Of a stretch of 64,000 nucleotides of DNA, positions 22,600 to 36,700 are shown in pieces. The translations under genes were made by a program, and so were the position numbers. Where the stretch lies: assembly GCA_949126835.1 (NCBI GenBank), contig CASBPS010000102.1:1-64000 (forward strand), in the 5' to 3' direction. A model generated the notes under the pieces. That model saw only the letters and a program-made list of their open reading frames with translations. It ran no database searches and was not told where the DNA came from. Position 1 is the stretch's first letter. Each line of letters starts with the position of its first letter. This DNA is from Anisus vortex (Eukaryota; Mollusca; Gastropoda; Planorbidae).

Positions 22600-25500
22600 A
22601 AGTGTGAACATTTAGTCACTTTTATGTTTAAAGTGAATATTTGGTCACTTTTATGTTTAAAGTGTGATATTTAGTCACTTTTATGTTTAAAGTGAATATT
22701 TAGTCACTTTTATGTTAAAAGTGTATATTTAGTCCCTTTCATGTTTAAAGTGTAAATATATTTAGTCACTTTTATGTTTTAAAGTGAATATTTAGTAACT
22801 TTTATGTTTAAAGTGAATATTTAGTCACTTTTATGTTTAAAGTGTATATTTAGTCCCTTTCATGTTTAAAGTATGATATTTAGTCACTTTTATGTTTAAA
22901 GTGAATATTTAGTCACTTTTATGTTTAAAGTGTAAATATATTTAGTCACTTTTATGTTTAAAGTGAATATTTAGTAACTTTTATGTATAAAGTGAATATT
23001 TAGTCACTTTTATGTTTAAAGATTATTTTTAGTCCCTTTCCTGTTTAAAGTGTGATATTTAGTCACTTTTATGTTTAAAGTGAATATTTAGTCACTGTAA
23101 TGTTTAAATGTGAATATTAAGTCATTTTTATGTTTAAAGTGAATATTTAGTCAATTTTATGTTTAAAGTGAATATTTAGTCACTTTTATGTTTAAAGTGA
23201 ATATTTAGTCACTTTTATTTTTAAAGTGAATATTTAGTCACTTTTATGTTTAAAGTGAATATTTAGTCATATTTATGTTTAAAGTGAATATTTAGTCACT
23301 TTTATGTTTAAATTGAATATTTAGTCTTTTTTTATGTTTAAAGTAAATATATTTAGTCACTTTTATGTTTAAAGTGTGAACATTTAGTCACTTTTATGTT
23401 TAAAGTGAATATTTAGTCACTTTTATGTTTATAGTGAATATTTAGTCACTTTTATGTTTAAAGTGAATATTTAGTCACTTTTATGTTAAAAGTGAATATT
23501 TAGTCACTTTTATGTTTAAAGTGAATATTTAGTCACTTTTATGTTTAAAGTGTGAATATTTAGTCACTTTTATGTTTAAAGTGAATATTTAGTCACTTTT
23601 ATGTTTAAAGTGAATATTTAGTCACTTTTATGTTTAAAGTGTGAATATTTAGTCACTTTTATGTTTAAAGTGAATATTTAGTCATTTTTATGTTTAAAGT
23701 GAATATTTAGTCACTTTTATGTTTAAAGTGAATATTTAGTCACTTTTATGTTTAAAGTGTAAATATATTTAGTCACTTTTATGTTTAAAGTGAATATTTA
23801 GTAACTTTTATGTATAAAGTGAATATTTAGTCACTTTTATGTTTAAAGATTATTTTTAGTCCCTTTCATGTTTAAAGTGTGATATTTAGTCACTTTTATG
23901 TTTAAAGTGAATATTTAGTCACTGTAATGTTTAAATGTGAATATTAAGTCATTTTTATGTTTAAAGTGAATATTTAGTCAATTTTATGTTTAAAGTGAAT
24001 ATTTAGTCACTTTTATGTTTAAAGTGAATATTTAGTCACTTTTATTTTTAAAGTGAATATTTAGTCACTTTTATGTTTAAAGTGAATATTTAGTCATATT
24101 TATGTTTAAAGTGAATATTTAGTCACTTTTATGTTTAAATTGAATATTTAGTCTTTTTTTATGTTTAAAGTAAATATATTTAGTCACTTTTATGTTTAAA
24201 GTGTGAACATTTAGTCACTTTTATGTTTAAAGTGAATATTTAGTCACTTTTATGTTTATAGTGAATATTTAGTCACTTTTATGTTTAAAGTGAATATTTA
24301 GTCACTTTTATGTTAAAAGTGAATATTTAGTCACTTTTATGTTTAAAGTTAATATTTAGTCACTTTTATGTTTAAAGTGTGAATATTTAGTCACTTTTAT
24401 GTTTAAAGTGAATATTTAGTCACTTTTATGTTTAAAGTGAATATTTAGTCACTTTTATGTTTAAAGTGTGAATATTTAGTCACTTTTATGTTTAAAGTGA
24501 ATATTTAGTCATTTTTATGTTTAAAGTGAATATTTAGTCACTTTTATGTTTAAAGTGAATATTTAGTCACTTTTATGTTTAAAGTGAATATTTAGTCACT
24601 TTTATGTTTAAAGTGTGAATATTAAGCCATTTTTATGTTTAAAGTAAATATTTAGTCACTTTTATGTTTAAAGTGTGAATATTAAGTCATTTTTATGTTT
24701 AAAGTGAATATATAGTCAATTTTATGTTTAAAGTGAATATTTAGTCACTTTTATGTTTAAAGTGAATATTTAGTCACTTTTATGTTTAAAGTGAATATTT
24801 AGTCACTTTTATGTTTAAAGTGTGAATATTAAGCCATTTTTATGTTTAAAGTGAATATTTAGTCAATATTATGTTTAAAGTGAATATTTAGTCACTTTTA
24901 TGTTTAAAGTGAATATTTAGTCACTTTTCTTTAAAGTGAATATTTAGTCACTTTTATGTTTAAAGTTAATATTTAGTCACTTTTCTTTAAAGTGAATATT
25001 TAGTCACTTTTATGTTTAAAGTGTGAATATTAAGTCATTTTTATGTTTAAAGTGAATATTTAGTCAATTTTATGTTTAAAGTGAATATTTAATCACTTTC
25101 ATCTTTAAAATGTGAATATTTAGTCACTTTTATGTTTAAAGTGTGAATATTTAGTCACTTTTATGTTTAAAGTGTGAATATTTAGTCACTTTTACGTTTA
25201 AAGTGAATATTTAGTCACTTTTATGTTCAAAGTGAATATTTAGTCACTTTTATGTTTAAAGTGTGAATATTTAGTCACTTTTATGTTTAAAGTGAATATT
25301 TAGTCATTTTTATGTTTAAAGTGAATATTTAGTCACTTTTATGTTTAAAGTGAATATTTAGTCACTTTTATGTTTAAAGTGAATATTTAGTCACTTTTAT
25401 GTTTAAAGTGTGAATATTAAGCCATTTTTATGTTTAAAGTAAATATTTAGTCACTTTTATGTTTAAAGTGTGAATATTAAGTCATTTTTATGTTTAAAGT

Positions 25501-28500
25501 GAATATTTAGTCAATTTTATGTTTAAAGTGAATATTTAGTCACTTTTATGTTTAAAGTAAATATTTAGTCACTTTTATGTTTAAAGTGAATATTTAGTCA
25601 CTTTTATGTTTAAAGTGTGAATATTAAGCCATTTTTATGTTTAAAGTGAATATTTAGTCAATATTATGTTTAAAGTGAATATTTAGTCACTTTTATGTTT
25701 AAAGTGAATATTTAGTCACTTTTATGTTTAAAGTGAATATTTAGTCACTTTTATGTTTAAAGTGAATATTTAGTCACTTTTCTTTAAAGTGAATATTTAG
25801 TCACTTTTATGTTTAAAGTTAATATTTAGTCACTTTTCTTTAAAGTGAATATTTAGTCACTTTTATGTTTAAAGTGTGAATATTAAGTCATTTTTATGTT
25901 TAAAGTGAATATTTAGTCAATTTTATGTTTAAAGTGAATATTTAATCACTTTCATCTTTAAAATGTGAATATTTAGTCACTTTTATGTTTAAAGTGTGAA
26001 TACTTAGTCATTTTTATGTTTAAAGTGAATATTTAGTCACTTTTATGTTTAATGTGAATATTTAGTCACTTTTATGTTTAAAAAGAATATTTAGTCACTT
26101 TTATGTTTAAAGTGAATATTTATACACTTTTATGTTTAAAGTGAATATTTAATCACTTTTATGTTTAAAGTGAATATTTAGTAACTTTTATGTTTAAAGT
26201 GAATATTTAGTCACTTTTATGTTTAAAGTGAATATTTAGTTATTTTTATCTTTAAAGTGTGAATATTTAGTCACTTTTATGTTTAAAGTGAATATTTAGT
26301 CACTTTTATGTTTAAAGTGAATATTTAGTCACTTTTATGTTTAAATGGTGATATTTAGTCACTTTTTTGTTTAAATTATATATTTAGTCACTTTTATGTT
26401 TAAAGTGTGAATATTTAGTCATTTTTATGTTTAAAGATAATATTTAGTCACTTTTATGTTTAAAGTGAATATTTAGTCACTTTTATGTTGAAAGTGAATA
26501 TTTAGTCACTTTTATGTTTAAAGTGAATATTTAGTCACTTTTATGTTTAAAGTGAATATTTAGTCACTTTTATGTTTAAAGTGAATATTTAGTCACTTTT
26601 ATATTTAAAGTCGGAATATTTAGTCACTTTTATGTTTAAAGTGAATATTTAGTCACTTTTATATTTAAAGTGAATATTTAGTCACTTTTATGTTTAAAGT
26701 GAATATTTAGTCACTTTTATGTTAAAAGTGAATATTTAGTCACTTTTATGTTTAAAGTGAATATTTATTCACTTTTATCTTTAAAGTGTGAACATTTAGT
26801 CACTTTTATGTTTAAAGTGAATATTTGGTCACTTTTATGTTTAAAGTGTGATATTTAGTCACTTTTATGTTTAAAGTGAATATTTAGTCACTTTTATGTT
26901 AAAAGTGTATATTTAGTCCCTTTCATGTTTAAAGTGTAAATATATTTAGTCACTTTTATGTTTAAAGTGAATATTTAGTAACTTTTATGTTTAAAGTGAA
27001 TATTTAGTCACTTTTATGTTTAAAGTGTATATTTAGTCCCTTTCATGTTTAAAGTATGATATTTAGTCACTTTTATGTTTAAAGTGAATATTTAGTCACT
27101 TTTATGTTTAAATGGTGATATTTAGTCACTTTTTTGTTTAAATTATATATTTAGTCACTTTTATGTTTAAAGTGAATATTTAGTCAATTTTATCTTTAAA
27201 GTGTGAATATTTAGTCACTTTTATGTTTAAAGTAAATATTTAGTCACTTTTATGTTTATAGTGAATATTTAGTCACTTTTATGTTTAAAGTGTGATATTT
27301 AGTCTATTTTATGTTTAAAGTGAATATTTAGTCAATTTTATGTTTAAAGTGTGAATATTTAGTCACTTTTATGTTTAAAGTGAATATTTAGTCATTTTTA
27401 TGTTTAAAGTAAATATTTAGACACTTTTATGTTTAAAGTGAATATTTAGTCACTTTTATGTTTAAAGTGTGAATATAAAGTCATTTTTGTTTAAAGTGAA
27501 TATTTAGTCAATTTTATGTTTAAAGTGAATATTTAGTCACTTTTATGTTTAAAGTGTGAATATTTAGTCATTTTTATGTTTAAAGTGAATATTTAGTCAC
27601 TTTTATGTTTAAAGTGAATATTTAGTCACTTTTATGTTTAAAGTGAATATTTAGTCACTTTTATGTTAAAAGTGAATATTTAGTCACTTTTATGTTTAAA
27701 GTGAAAATTTATTCACTTTTATCTTTAAAGTGTGAACATTTAGTCACTTTTATGTTTAAAGTGAATATTTGGTCACTTTTATGTTTAAAGTGTGATATTT
27801 AGTCACTTTTATGTTGAAAGTGAATATTTAGTCACTTTTATGTTAAAAGTGTATATTTAGTCCCTTTCATGTTTAAAGTGTAAATATATTTAGTCACTTT
27901 TATGTTTAAAGTGAATATTTAGTAACTTTTATGTTTAAAGTGAATATTTAGTCACTTTTATGTTTAAAGTGTATATTTAGTCCCTTTCATGTTTAAAGTA
28001 TGATATTTAGTCACTTTTATGTTTAAAGTGAATATTTAGTCATATTTATGTTTAAAGTGAATATTTAGTCACTTTTATGTTTAAATTGAATATTTAGTCT
28101 TTTTTTATGTTTAAAGTAAATATATTTAGTCACTTTTATGTTTAAAGTGTGAACATTTAGTCACTTTTATGTTTAAAGTGAATATTTAGTCACTTTTATG
28201 TTTATAGTGAATATTTAGTCACTTTTATGTTTAAAGTGAATATTTAGTCACTTTTATGTTAAAAGTGAATATTTAGTCACTTTTATGTTTAAAGTGAATA
28301 TTTAGTCACTTTTATGTTTAAAGTGTGAATATTTAGTCACTTTTATGTTTAAAGTGAATATTTAGTCACTTTTATGTTTAAAGTGAATATTTAGTCACTT
28401 TTATGTTTAAAGTGTGAATATTTAGTCACTTTTATGTTTAAAGTGAATATTTAGTCATTTTTATGTTTAAAGTGAATATTTAGTCACTTTTATGTTTAAA

Positions 28501-31500
28501 GTGAATATTTAGTCACTTTTATGTTTAAAGTGTAAATATATTTAGTCACTTTTATGTTTAAAGTGAATATTTAGTAACTTTTATGTATAAAGTGAATATT
28601 TAGTCACTTTTATGTTTAAAGATTATTTTTAGTCCCTTTCATGTTTAAAGTGTGATATTTAGTCACTTTTATGTTTAAAGTGAATATTTAGTCACTGTAA
28701 TGTTTAAATGTGAATATTAAGTCATTTTTATGTTTAAAGTGAATATTTAGTCAATTTTATGTTTAAAGTGAATATTTAGTCACTTTTATGTTTAAAGTGA
28801 ATATTTAGTCACTTTTATTTTTAAAGTGAATATTTAGTCACTTTTATGTTTAAAGTGAATATTTAGTCATATTTATGTTTAAAGTGAATATTTAGTCACT
28901 TTTATGTTTAAATTGAATATTTAGTCTTTTTTTATGTTTAAAGTAAATATATTTAGTCACTTTTATGTTTAAAGTGTGAACATTTAGTCACTTTTATGTT
29001 TAAAGTGAATATTTAGTCACTTTTATGTTTATAGTGAATATTTAGTCACTTTTATGTTTAAAGTGAATATTTAGTCACTTTTATGTTAAAAGTGAATATT
29101 TAGTCACTTTTATGTTTAAAGTTAATATTTAGTCACTTTTATGTTTAAAGTGTGAATATTTAGTCACTTTTATGTTTAAAGTGAATATTTAGTCACTTTT
29201 ATGTTTAAAGTGAATATTTAGTCACTTTTATGTTTAAAGTGTGAATATTTAGTCACTTTTATGTTTAAAGTGAATATTTAGTCATTTTTATGTTTAAAGT
29301 GAATATTTAGTCACTTTTATGTTTAAAGTGAATATTTAGTCACTTTTATGTTTAAAGTGAATATTTAGTCACTTTTATGTTTAAAGTGTGAATATTAAGC
29401 CATTTTTATGTTTAAAGTAAATATTTAGTCACTTTTATGTTTAAAGTGTGAATATTAAGTCATTTTTATGTTTAAAGTGAATATATAGTCAATTTTATGT
29501 TTAAAGTGAATATTTAGTCACTTTTATGTTTAAAGTGAATATTTAGTCACTTTTATGTTTAAAGTGTGAATATTAAGCCATTTTTATGTTTAAAGTGAAT
29601 ATTTAGTCAATATTATGTTTAAAGTGAATATTTAGTCACTTTTATGTTTAAAGTGAATATTTAGTCACTTTTCTTTAAAGTGAATATTTAGTCACTTTTA
29701 TGTTTAAAGTTAATATTTAGTCACTTTTCTTTAAAGTGAATATTTAGTCACTTTTATGTTTAAAGTGTGAATATTAAGTCATTTTTATGTTTAAAGTGAA
29801 TATTTAGTCAATTTTATGTTTAAAGTGAATATTTAATCACTTTCATCTTTAAAATGTGAATATTTAGTCACTTTTATGTTTAAAGTGTGAATATTTAGTC
29901 ACTTTTATGTTTAAAGTGTGAATATTTAGTCACTTTTACGTTTAAAGTGAATATTTAGTCACTTTTATGTTCAAAGTGAATATTTAGTCACTTTTATGTT
30001 TAAAGTGTGAATATTTAGTCACTTTTATGTTTAAAGTGAATATTTAGTCATTTTTATGTTTAAAGTGAATATTTAGTCACTTTTATGTTTAAAGTGAATA
30101 TTTAGTCACTTTTATGTTTAAAGTGAATATTTAGTCACTTTTATGTTTAAAGTGTGAATATTAAGCCATTTTTATGTTTAAAGTAAATATTTAGTCACTT
30201 TTATGTTTAAAGTGTGAATATTAAGTCATTTTTATGTTTAAAGTGAATATTTAGTCAATTTTATGTTTAAAGTGAATATTTAGTCACTTTTATGTTTAAA
30301 GTAAATATTTAGTCACTTTTATGTTTAAAGTGAATATTTAGTCACTTTTATGTTTAAAGTGTGAATATTAAGCCATTTTTATGTTTAAAGTGAATATTTA
30401 GTCAATATTATGTTTAAAGTGAATATTTAGTCACTTTTATGTTTAAAGTGAATATTTAGTCACTTTTATGTTTAAAGTGAATATTTAGTCACTTTTATGT
30501 TTAAAGTGAATATTTAGTCACTTTTCTTTAAAGTGAATATTTAGTCACTTTTATGTTTAAAGTTAATATTTAGTCACTTTTCTTTAAAGTGAATATTTAG
30601 TCACTTTTATGTTTAAAGTGTGAATATTAAGTCATTTTTATGTTTAAAGTGAATATTTAGTCAATTTTATGTTTAAAGTGAATATTTAATCACTTTCATC
30701 TTTAAAATGTGAATATTTAGTCACTTTTATGTTTAAAGTGTGAATACTTAGTCATTTTTATGTTTAAAGTGAATATTTAGTCACTTTTATGTTTAATGTG
30801 AATATTTAGTCACTTTTATGTTTAAAAAGAATATTTAGTCACTTTTATGTTTAAAGTGAATATTTATACACTTTTATGTTTAAAGTGAATATTTAATCAC
30901 TTTTATGTTTAAAGTGAATATTTAGTAACTTTTATGTTTAAAGTGAATATTTAGTCACTTTTATGTTTAAAGTGAATATTTAGTTATTTTTATCTTTAAA
31001 GTGTGAATATTTAGTCACTTTTATGTTTAAAGTGAATATTTAGTCACTTTTATGTTTAAAGTGAATATTTAGTCACTTTTATGTTTAAATGGTGATATTT
31101 AGTCACTTTTTTGTTTAAATTATATATTTAGTCACTTTTATGTTTAAAGTGTGAATATTTAGTCATTTTTATGTTTAAAGATAATATTTAGTCACTTTTA
31201 TGTTTAAAGTGAATATTTAGTCACTTTTATGTTGAAAGTGAATATTTAGTCACTTTTATGTTTAAAGTGAATATTTAGTCACTTTTATGTTTAAAGTGAA
31301 TATTTAGTCACTTTTATGTTTAAAAAGAATATTTAGTCACTTTTATATTTAAAGTCGGAATATTTAGTCACTTTTATGTTTAAAGTGAATATTTAGTCAC
31401 TTTTATATTTAAAGTGAATATTTAGTCACTTTTATGTTTAAAGTGAATATTTAGTCACTTTTATGTTAAAAGTGAATATTTAGTCACTTTTATGTTTAAA

Positions 31501-34500
31501 GTGAATATTTATTCACTTTTATCTTTAAAGTGTGAACATTTAGTCACTTTTATGTTTAAAGTGAATATTTGGTCACTTTTATGTTTAAAGTGTGATATTT
31601 AGTCACTTTTATGTTTAAAGTGAATATTTAGTCACTTTTATGTTAAAAGTGTATATTTAGTCCCTTTCATGTTTAAAGTGTAAATATATTTAGTCACTTT
31701 TATGTTTAAAGTGAATATTTAGTAACTTTTATGTTTAAAGTGAATATTTAGTCACTTTTATGTTTAAAGTGTATATTTAGTCCCTTTCATGTTTAAAGTA
31801 TGATATTTAGTCACTTTTATGTTTAAAGTGAATATTTAGTCACTTTTATGTTTAAATGGTGATATTTAGTCACTTTTTTGTTTAAATTATATATTTAGTC
31901 ACTTTTATGTTTAAAGTGAATATTTAGTCAATTTTATCTTTAAAGTGTGAATATTTAGTCACTTTTATGTTTAAAGTAAATATTTAGTCACTTTTATGTT
32001 TATAGTGAATATTTAGTCACTTTTATGTTTAAAGTGTGATATTTAGCCTATTTTATGTTTAAAGTGAATATTTAGTCAATTTTATGTTTAAAGTGTGAAT
32101 ATTTAGTCACTTTTATGTTTAAAGTGAATATTTAGTCATTTTTATGTTTAAAGTAAATATTTAGACACTTTTATGTTTAAAGTGAATATTTAGTCACTTT
32201 TATGTTTAAAGTGTGAATATAAAGTCATTTTTGTTTAAAGTGAATATTTAGTCAATTTTATGTTTAAAGTGAATATTTAGTCACTTTTATGTTTAAAGTG
32301 TAAAAATTGTCATTTTTATGTTTAAAGTGAATATTTAGTCAATTTTATGTTTAAAGTGAATATTTAGTCACTTTTATCTTTAAAGTGTGAATATTTAGTC
32401 ACTTTTATGTTTAAAGTGAATATAGTCACTTTTATGTTTAAAGTGATTATTTAGTCACTTTTATGTTTAAAGTGTGATATTTAGTCACTTTTATGTTTAA
32501 ATTGAATATTTAGTCACTTTTATGTTTAAAGTGAATATTTAGTCACTTTCATCTTTAAAATGTGAATATTTAGTCACTTTTATGTTTAAAGTGTGAATAT
32601 TTAGTCATTTTTATGTTTAAAGTGAATATTTAGTCACTTTTATGTTTAAAGTGAATATTTAGTCACTTTTATGTTTAAAGTGAATATTTAGTCACTTTTA
32701 TGTTAAAAGTGAATATTTAGTCACTTTTATTTTTAAAGTGAATATTTATTCACTTTTATCTTTAAAGTGTGAACATTTAGTCACTTTTATGTTTAAAGTG
32801 AATATTTGGTCACTTTTATGTTTAAAGTGTGATATTTAGTCACTTTTATGTTTAAAGTGAATATTTAGTCACTTTTATGTTAAAAGTGTATATTTAGTCC
32901 CTTTCATGTTTAAAGTGTAAATATATTTAGTCACTTTTATGTTTAAAGTGAATATTTAGTAACTTTTATGTTTAAAGTGAATATTTAGTCACTTTTATGT
33001 TTAAAGTGTATATTTAGTCCCTTTCATGTTTAAAGTATGATATTTAGTCACTTTTATGTTTAAAGTGAATATTTAGTCACTTTTATGTTTAAAGTGTAAA
33101 TATATTTAGTCACTTTTATGTTTAAAGTGAATATTTAGTAACTTTTATGTATAAAGTGAATATTTAGTCACTTTTATGTTTAAAGATTATTTTTAGTCCC
33201 TTTCATGTTTAAAGTGTGATATTTAGTCACTTTTATGTTTAAAGTGAATATTTAGTCACTGTAATGTTTAAATGTGAATATTAAGTCATTTTTATGTTTA
33301 AAGTGAATATTTAGTCAATTTTATGTTTAAAGTGAATATTTAGTCACTTTTATGTTTAAAGTGAATATTTAGTCACTTTTATTTTTAAAGTGAATATTTA
33401 GTCACTTTTATGTTTAAAGTGAATATTTAGTCATATTTATGTTTAAAGTGAATATTTAGTCACTTTTATGTTTAAATTGAATATTTAGTCTTTTTTTATG
33501 TTTAAAGTAAATATATTTAGTCACTTTTATGTTTAAAGTGTGAACATTTAGTCACTTTTATGTTTAAAGTGAATATTTAGTCACTTTTATGTTTATAGTG
33601 AATATTTAGTCACTTTTATGTTTAAAGTTAATATTTAGTCACTTTTATGTTAAAAGTGAATATTTAGTCACTTTTATGTTTAAAGTGAATATTTAGTCAC
33701 TTTTATGTTTAAAGTGTGAATATTTAGTCACTTTTATGTTTAAAGTGAATATTTAGTCACTTTTATGTTTAAAGTGAATATTTAGTCACTTTTATGTTTA
33801 AAGTGTGAATATTTAGTCACTTTTATGTTTAAAGTGAATATTTAGTCATTTTTATGTTTAAAGTGAATATTTAGTCACTTTTATGTTTAAAGTGAATATT
33901 TAGTCACTTTTATGTTTAAAGTGAATATTTAGTCACTTTTATGTTTAAAGTGTGAATATTAAGCCATTTTTATGTTTAAAGTAAATATTTAGTCACTTTT
34001 ATGTTTAAAGTGTGAATATTAAGTCATTTTTATGTTTAAAGTGAATATTTAGTCAATTTTATGTTTAAAGTGAATATTTAGTCACTTTTATGTTTAAAGT
34101 GAATATTTAGTCACTTTTATGTTTAAAGTGAATATTTAGTCACTTTTATGTTTAAAGTGTGAATATTAAGCCATTTTTATGTTTAAAGTGAATATTTAGT
34201 CAATATTATGTTTAAAGTGAATATTTAGTCACTTTTATGTTTAAAGTGAATATTTAGTCACTTTTATGTTTAAAGTGAATATTTAGTCACTTTTATGTTT
34301 AAAGTGAATATTTAGTCACTTTTCTTTAAAGTGAATATTTAGTCACTTTTATGTTTAAAGTTAATATTTAGTCACTTTTCTTTAAAGTGAATATTTAGTC
34401 ACTTTTATGTTTAAAGTGTGAATATTAAGTCATTTTTATGTTTAAAGTGAATATTTAGTCAATTTTATGTTTAAAGTGAATATTTAATCACTTTCATCTT

Positions 34501-36700
34501 TAAAATGTGAATATTTAGTCACTTTTATGTTTAAAGTGTGAATATTTAGTCACTTTTATGTTTAAAGTGTGAATATTTAGTCACTTTTATGTTTAAAGTG
34601 AATATTTAGTCACTTTTATGTTTAAAGTGAATATTTAGTCACTTTTATGTTTAAAGTGTGAATATTTAGTCACTTTTATGTTTAAAGTGAATATTTAGTC
34701 ATTTTTATGTTTAAAGTGAATATTTAGTCACTTTTATGTTTAAAGTGAATATTTAGTCACTTTTATGTTTAAAGTGAATATTTAGTCACTTTTATGTTTA
34801 AAGTGTGAATATTAAGCCATTTTTATGTTTAAAGTAAATATTTAGTCACTTTTATGTTTAAAGTGTGAATATTAAGTCATTTTTATGTTTAAAGTGAATA
34901 TTTAGTCAATTTTATGTTTAAAGTGAATATTTAGTCACTTTTATGTTTAAAGTGAATATTTAGTCACTTTTATGTTTAAAGTGAATATTTAGTCGTTTTT
35001 ATGTTTAAAGTGTGAATATTAAGCCATTTTTATGTTTAAAGTGAATATTTAGTCAATATTATGTTTAAAGTGAATATTTAGTCACTTTTATGTTTAAAGT
35101 GAATATTTAGTCACTTTTATGTTTAAAGTGAATATTTAGTCACTTTTATGTTTAAAGTGAATATTTAGTCACTTTTCTTTAAAGTGAATATTTAGTCACT
35201 TTTATGTTTAAAGTTAATATTTAGTCACTTTTCTTTAAAGTGAATATTTAGTCACTTTTATGTTTAAAGTGTGAATATTAAGTCATTTTTATGTTTAAAG
35301 TGAATATTTAGTCAATTTTATGTTTAAAGTGAATATTTAATCACTTTCATCTTTAAAATGTGAATATTTAGTCACTTTTATGTTTAAAGTGTGAATACTT
35401 AGTCATTTTTATGTTTAAAGTGAATATTTAGTCACTTTTATGTTTAAAGTGAATATTTAGTCACTTTTATGTTTAAAAAGAATATTTAGTCACTTTTATG
35501 TTTAAAGTGAATATTTATACACTTTTATGTTTAAAGTGAATATTTAATCACTTTTATGTTTAAAGTGAATATTTAGTAACTTTTATGTTTAAAGTGAATA
35601 TTTAGTCACTTTTATGTTTAAAGTGAATATTTAGTTATTTTTATCTTTAAAGTGTGAATATTTAGTCACTTTTATGTTTAAAGTGAATATTTAGTCACTT
35701 TTATGTTTAAAGTGAATATTTAGTCACTTTTATGTTTAAATGGTGATATTTAGTCACTTTTTTGTTTAAATTATATATTTAGTCACTTTTATGTTTAAAG
35801 TGTGAATATTTAGTCATTTTTATGTTTAAAGATAATATTTAGTCACTTTTATGTTTAAAGTGAATATTTAGTCACTTTTATGTTGAAAGTGAATATTTAG
35901 TCACTTTTATGTTTAAAGTGAATATTTAGTCACTTTTATGTTTAAAGTGAATATTTAGTCACTTTTATGTTTAAAGTGAATATTTAGTCACTTTTATATT
36001 TAAAGTCTGAATATTTAGTCACTTTTATGTTTAAAGTGAATATTTAGTCACTTTTATATTTAAAGTGAATATTTAGTCACTTTTATGTTTAAAGTGAATA
36101 TTTAGTCTTTTTTATGTTAAAAGTGAATATTTGGTCACTTTTATGTTTAAAGTGTGATATTTAGTCACTTTTATGTTTAAAGTGAATATTTAGTCACTTC
36201 TATGTTTAAAGTGAATATTTAGTAACTTTTATTTTTAAAGTGTGAAAATTGTCATTTTTATGTTTAAAGTGAATATTTAGTCACTTTAATCTTTAAAGTG
36301 TGAATATTTAGTCACTTTTATGTTTAAAGTGAATATTTAGTCACTTTTATGTTTAAAGTGAATATTTAGTCACTTTTATGTTTAAAGTGTGATATTTAGT
36401 CACTTTTATGTTTAAATTGAATATTTAGTCACTTTTATGTTTAAAGTGAATATTTAGTCACTTTCATCTTTAAAATGTGAATATTTAGTCACTTTTATGT
36501 TTAAAGTGATAATATTTAGTCATTTTTATGTTTAAAGTGAATATTTAGTCACTTTTATGTTTAAAGTAAATATATTTAGTAACTTTTATGTTTAAAGTGA
36601 ATATTTAGTCACTTTTATGTTTAAAGTGAATATTTAGTCACTTTTATGTTTAAAGTGAATATTTAGTCACTTTTATCTTTAAAGTGTGAATATTTAGCCA
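22600..36700. repeat. About 4.7-kb higher-order repeat, three copies
   Basis: Markers give an offset of 4744 bp between copies one and two: TTTACG at 25191 and 29935, AGTTAT at 26238 and 30982, TCGGAAT at 26611 and 31355, TTGG at 26825 and 31569. A third copy follows at 4651 bp: AGTTAT at 35633, and TCTGAAT at 36006 in place of TCGGAAT. At the left end the offset is 4773 (GATTATTTTT at 23848 and 28621), one monomer more, so copies have gained or lost whole monomers. Confidence 0.87.
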
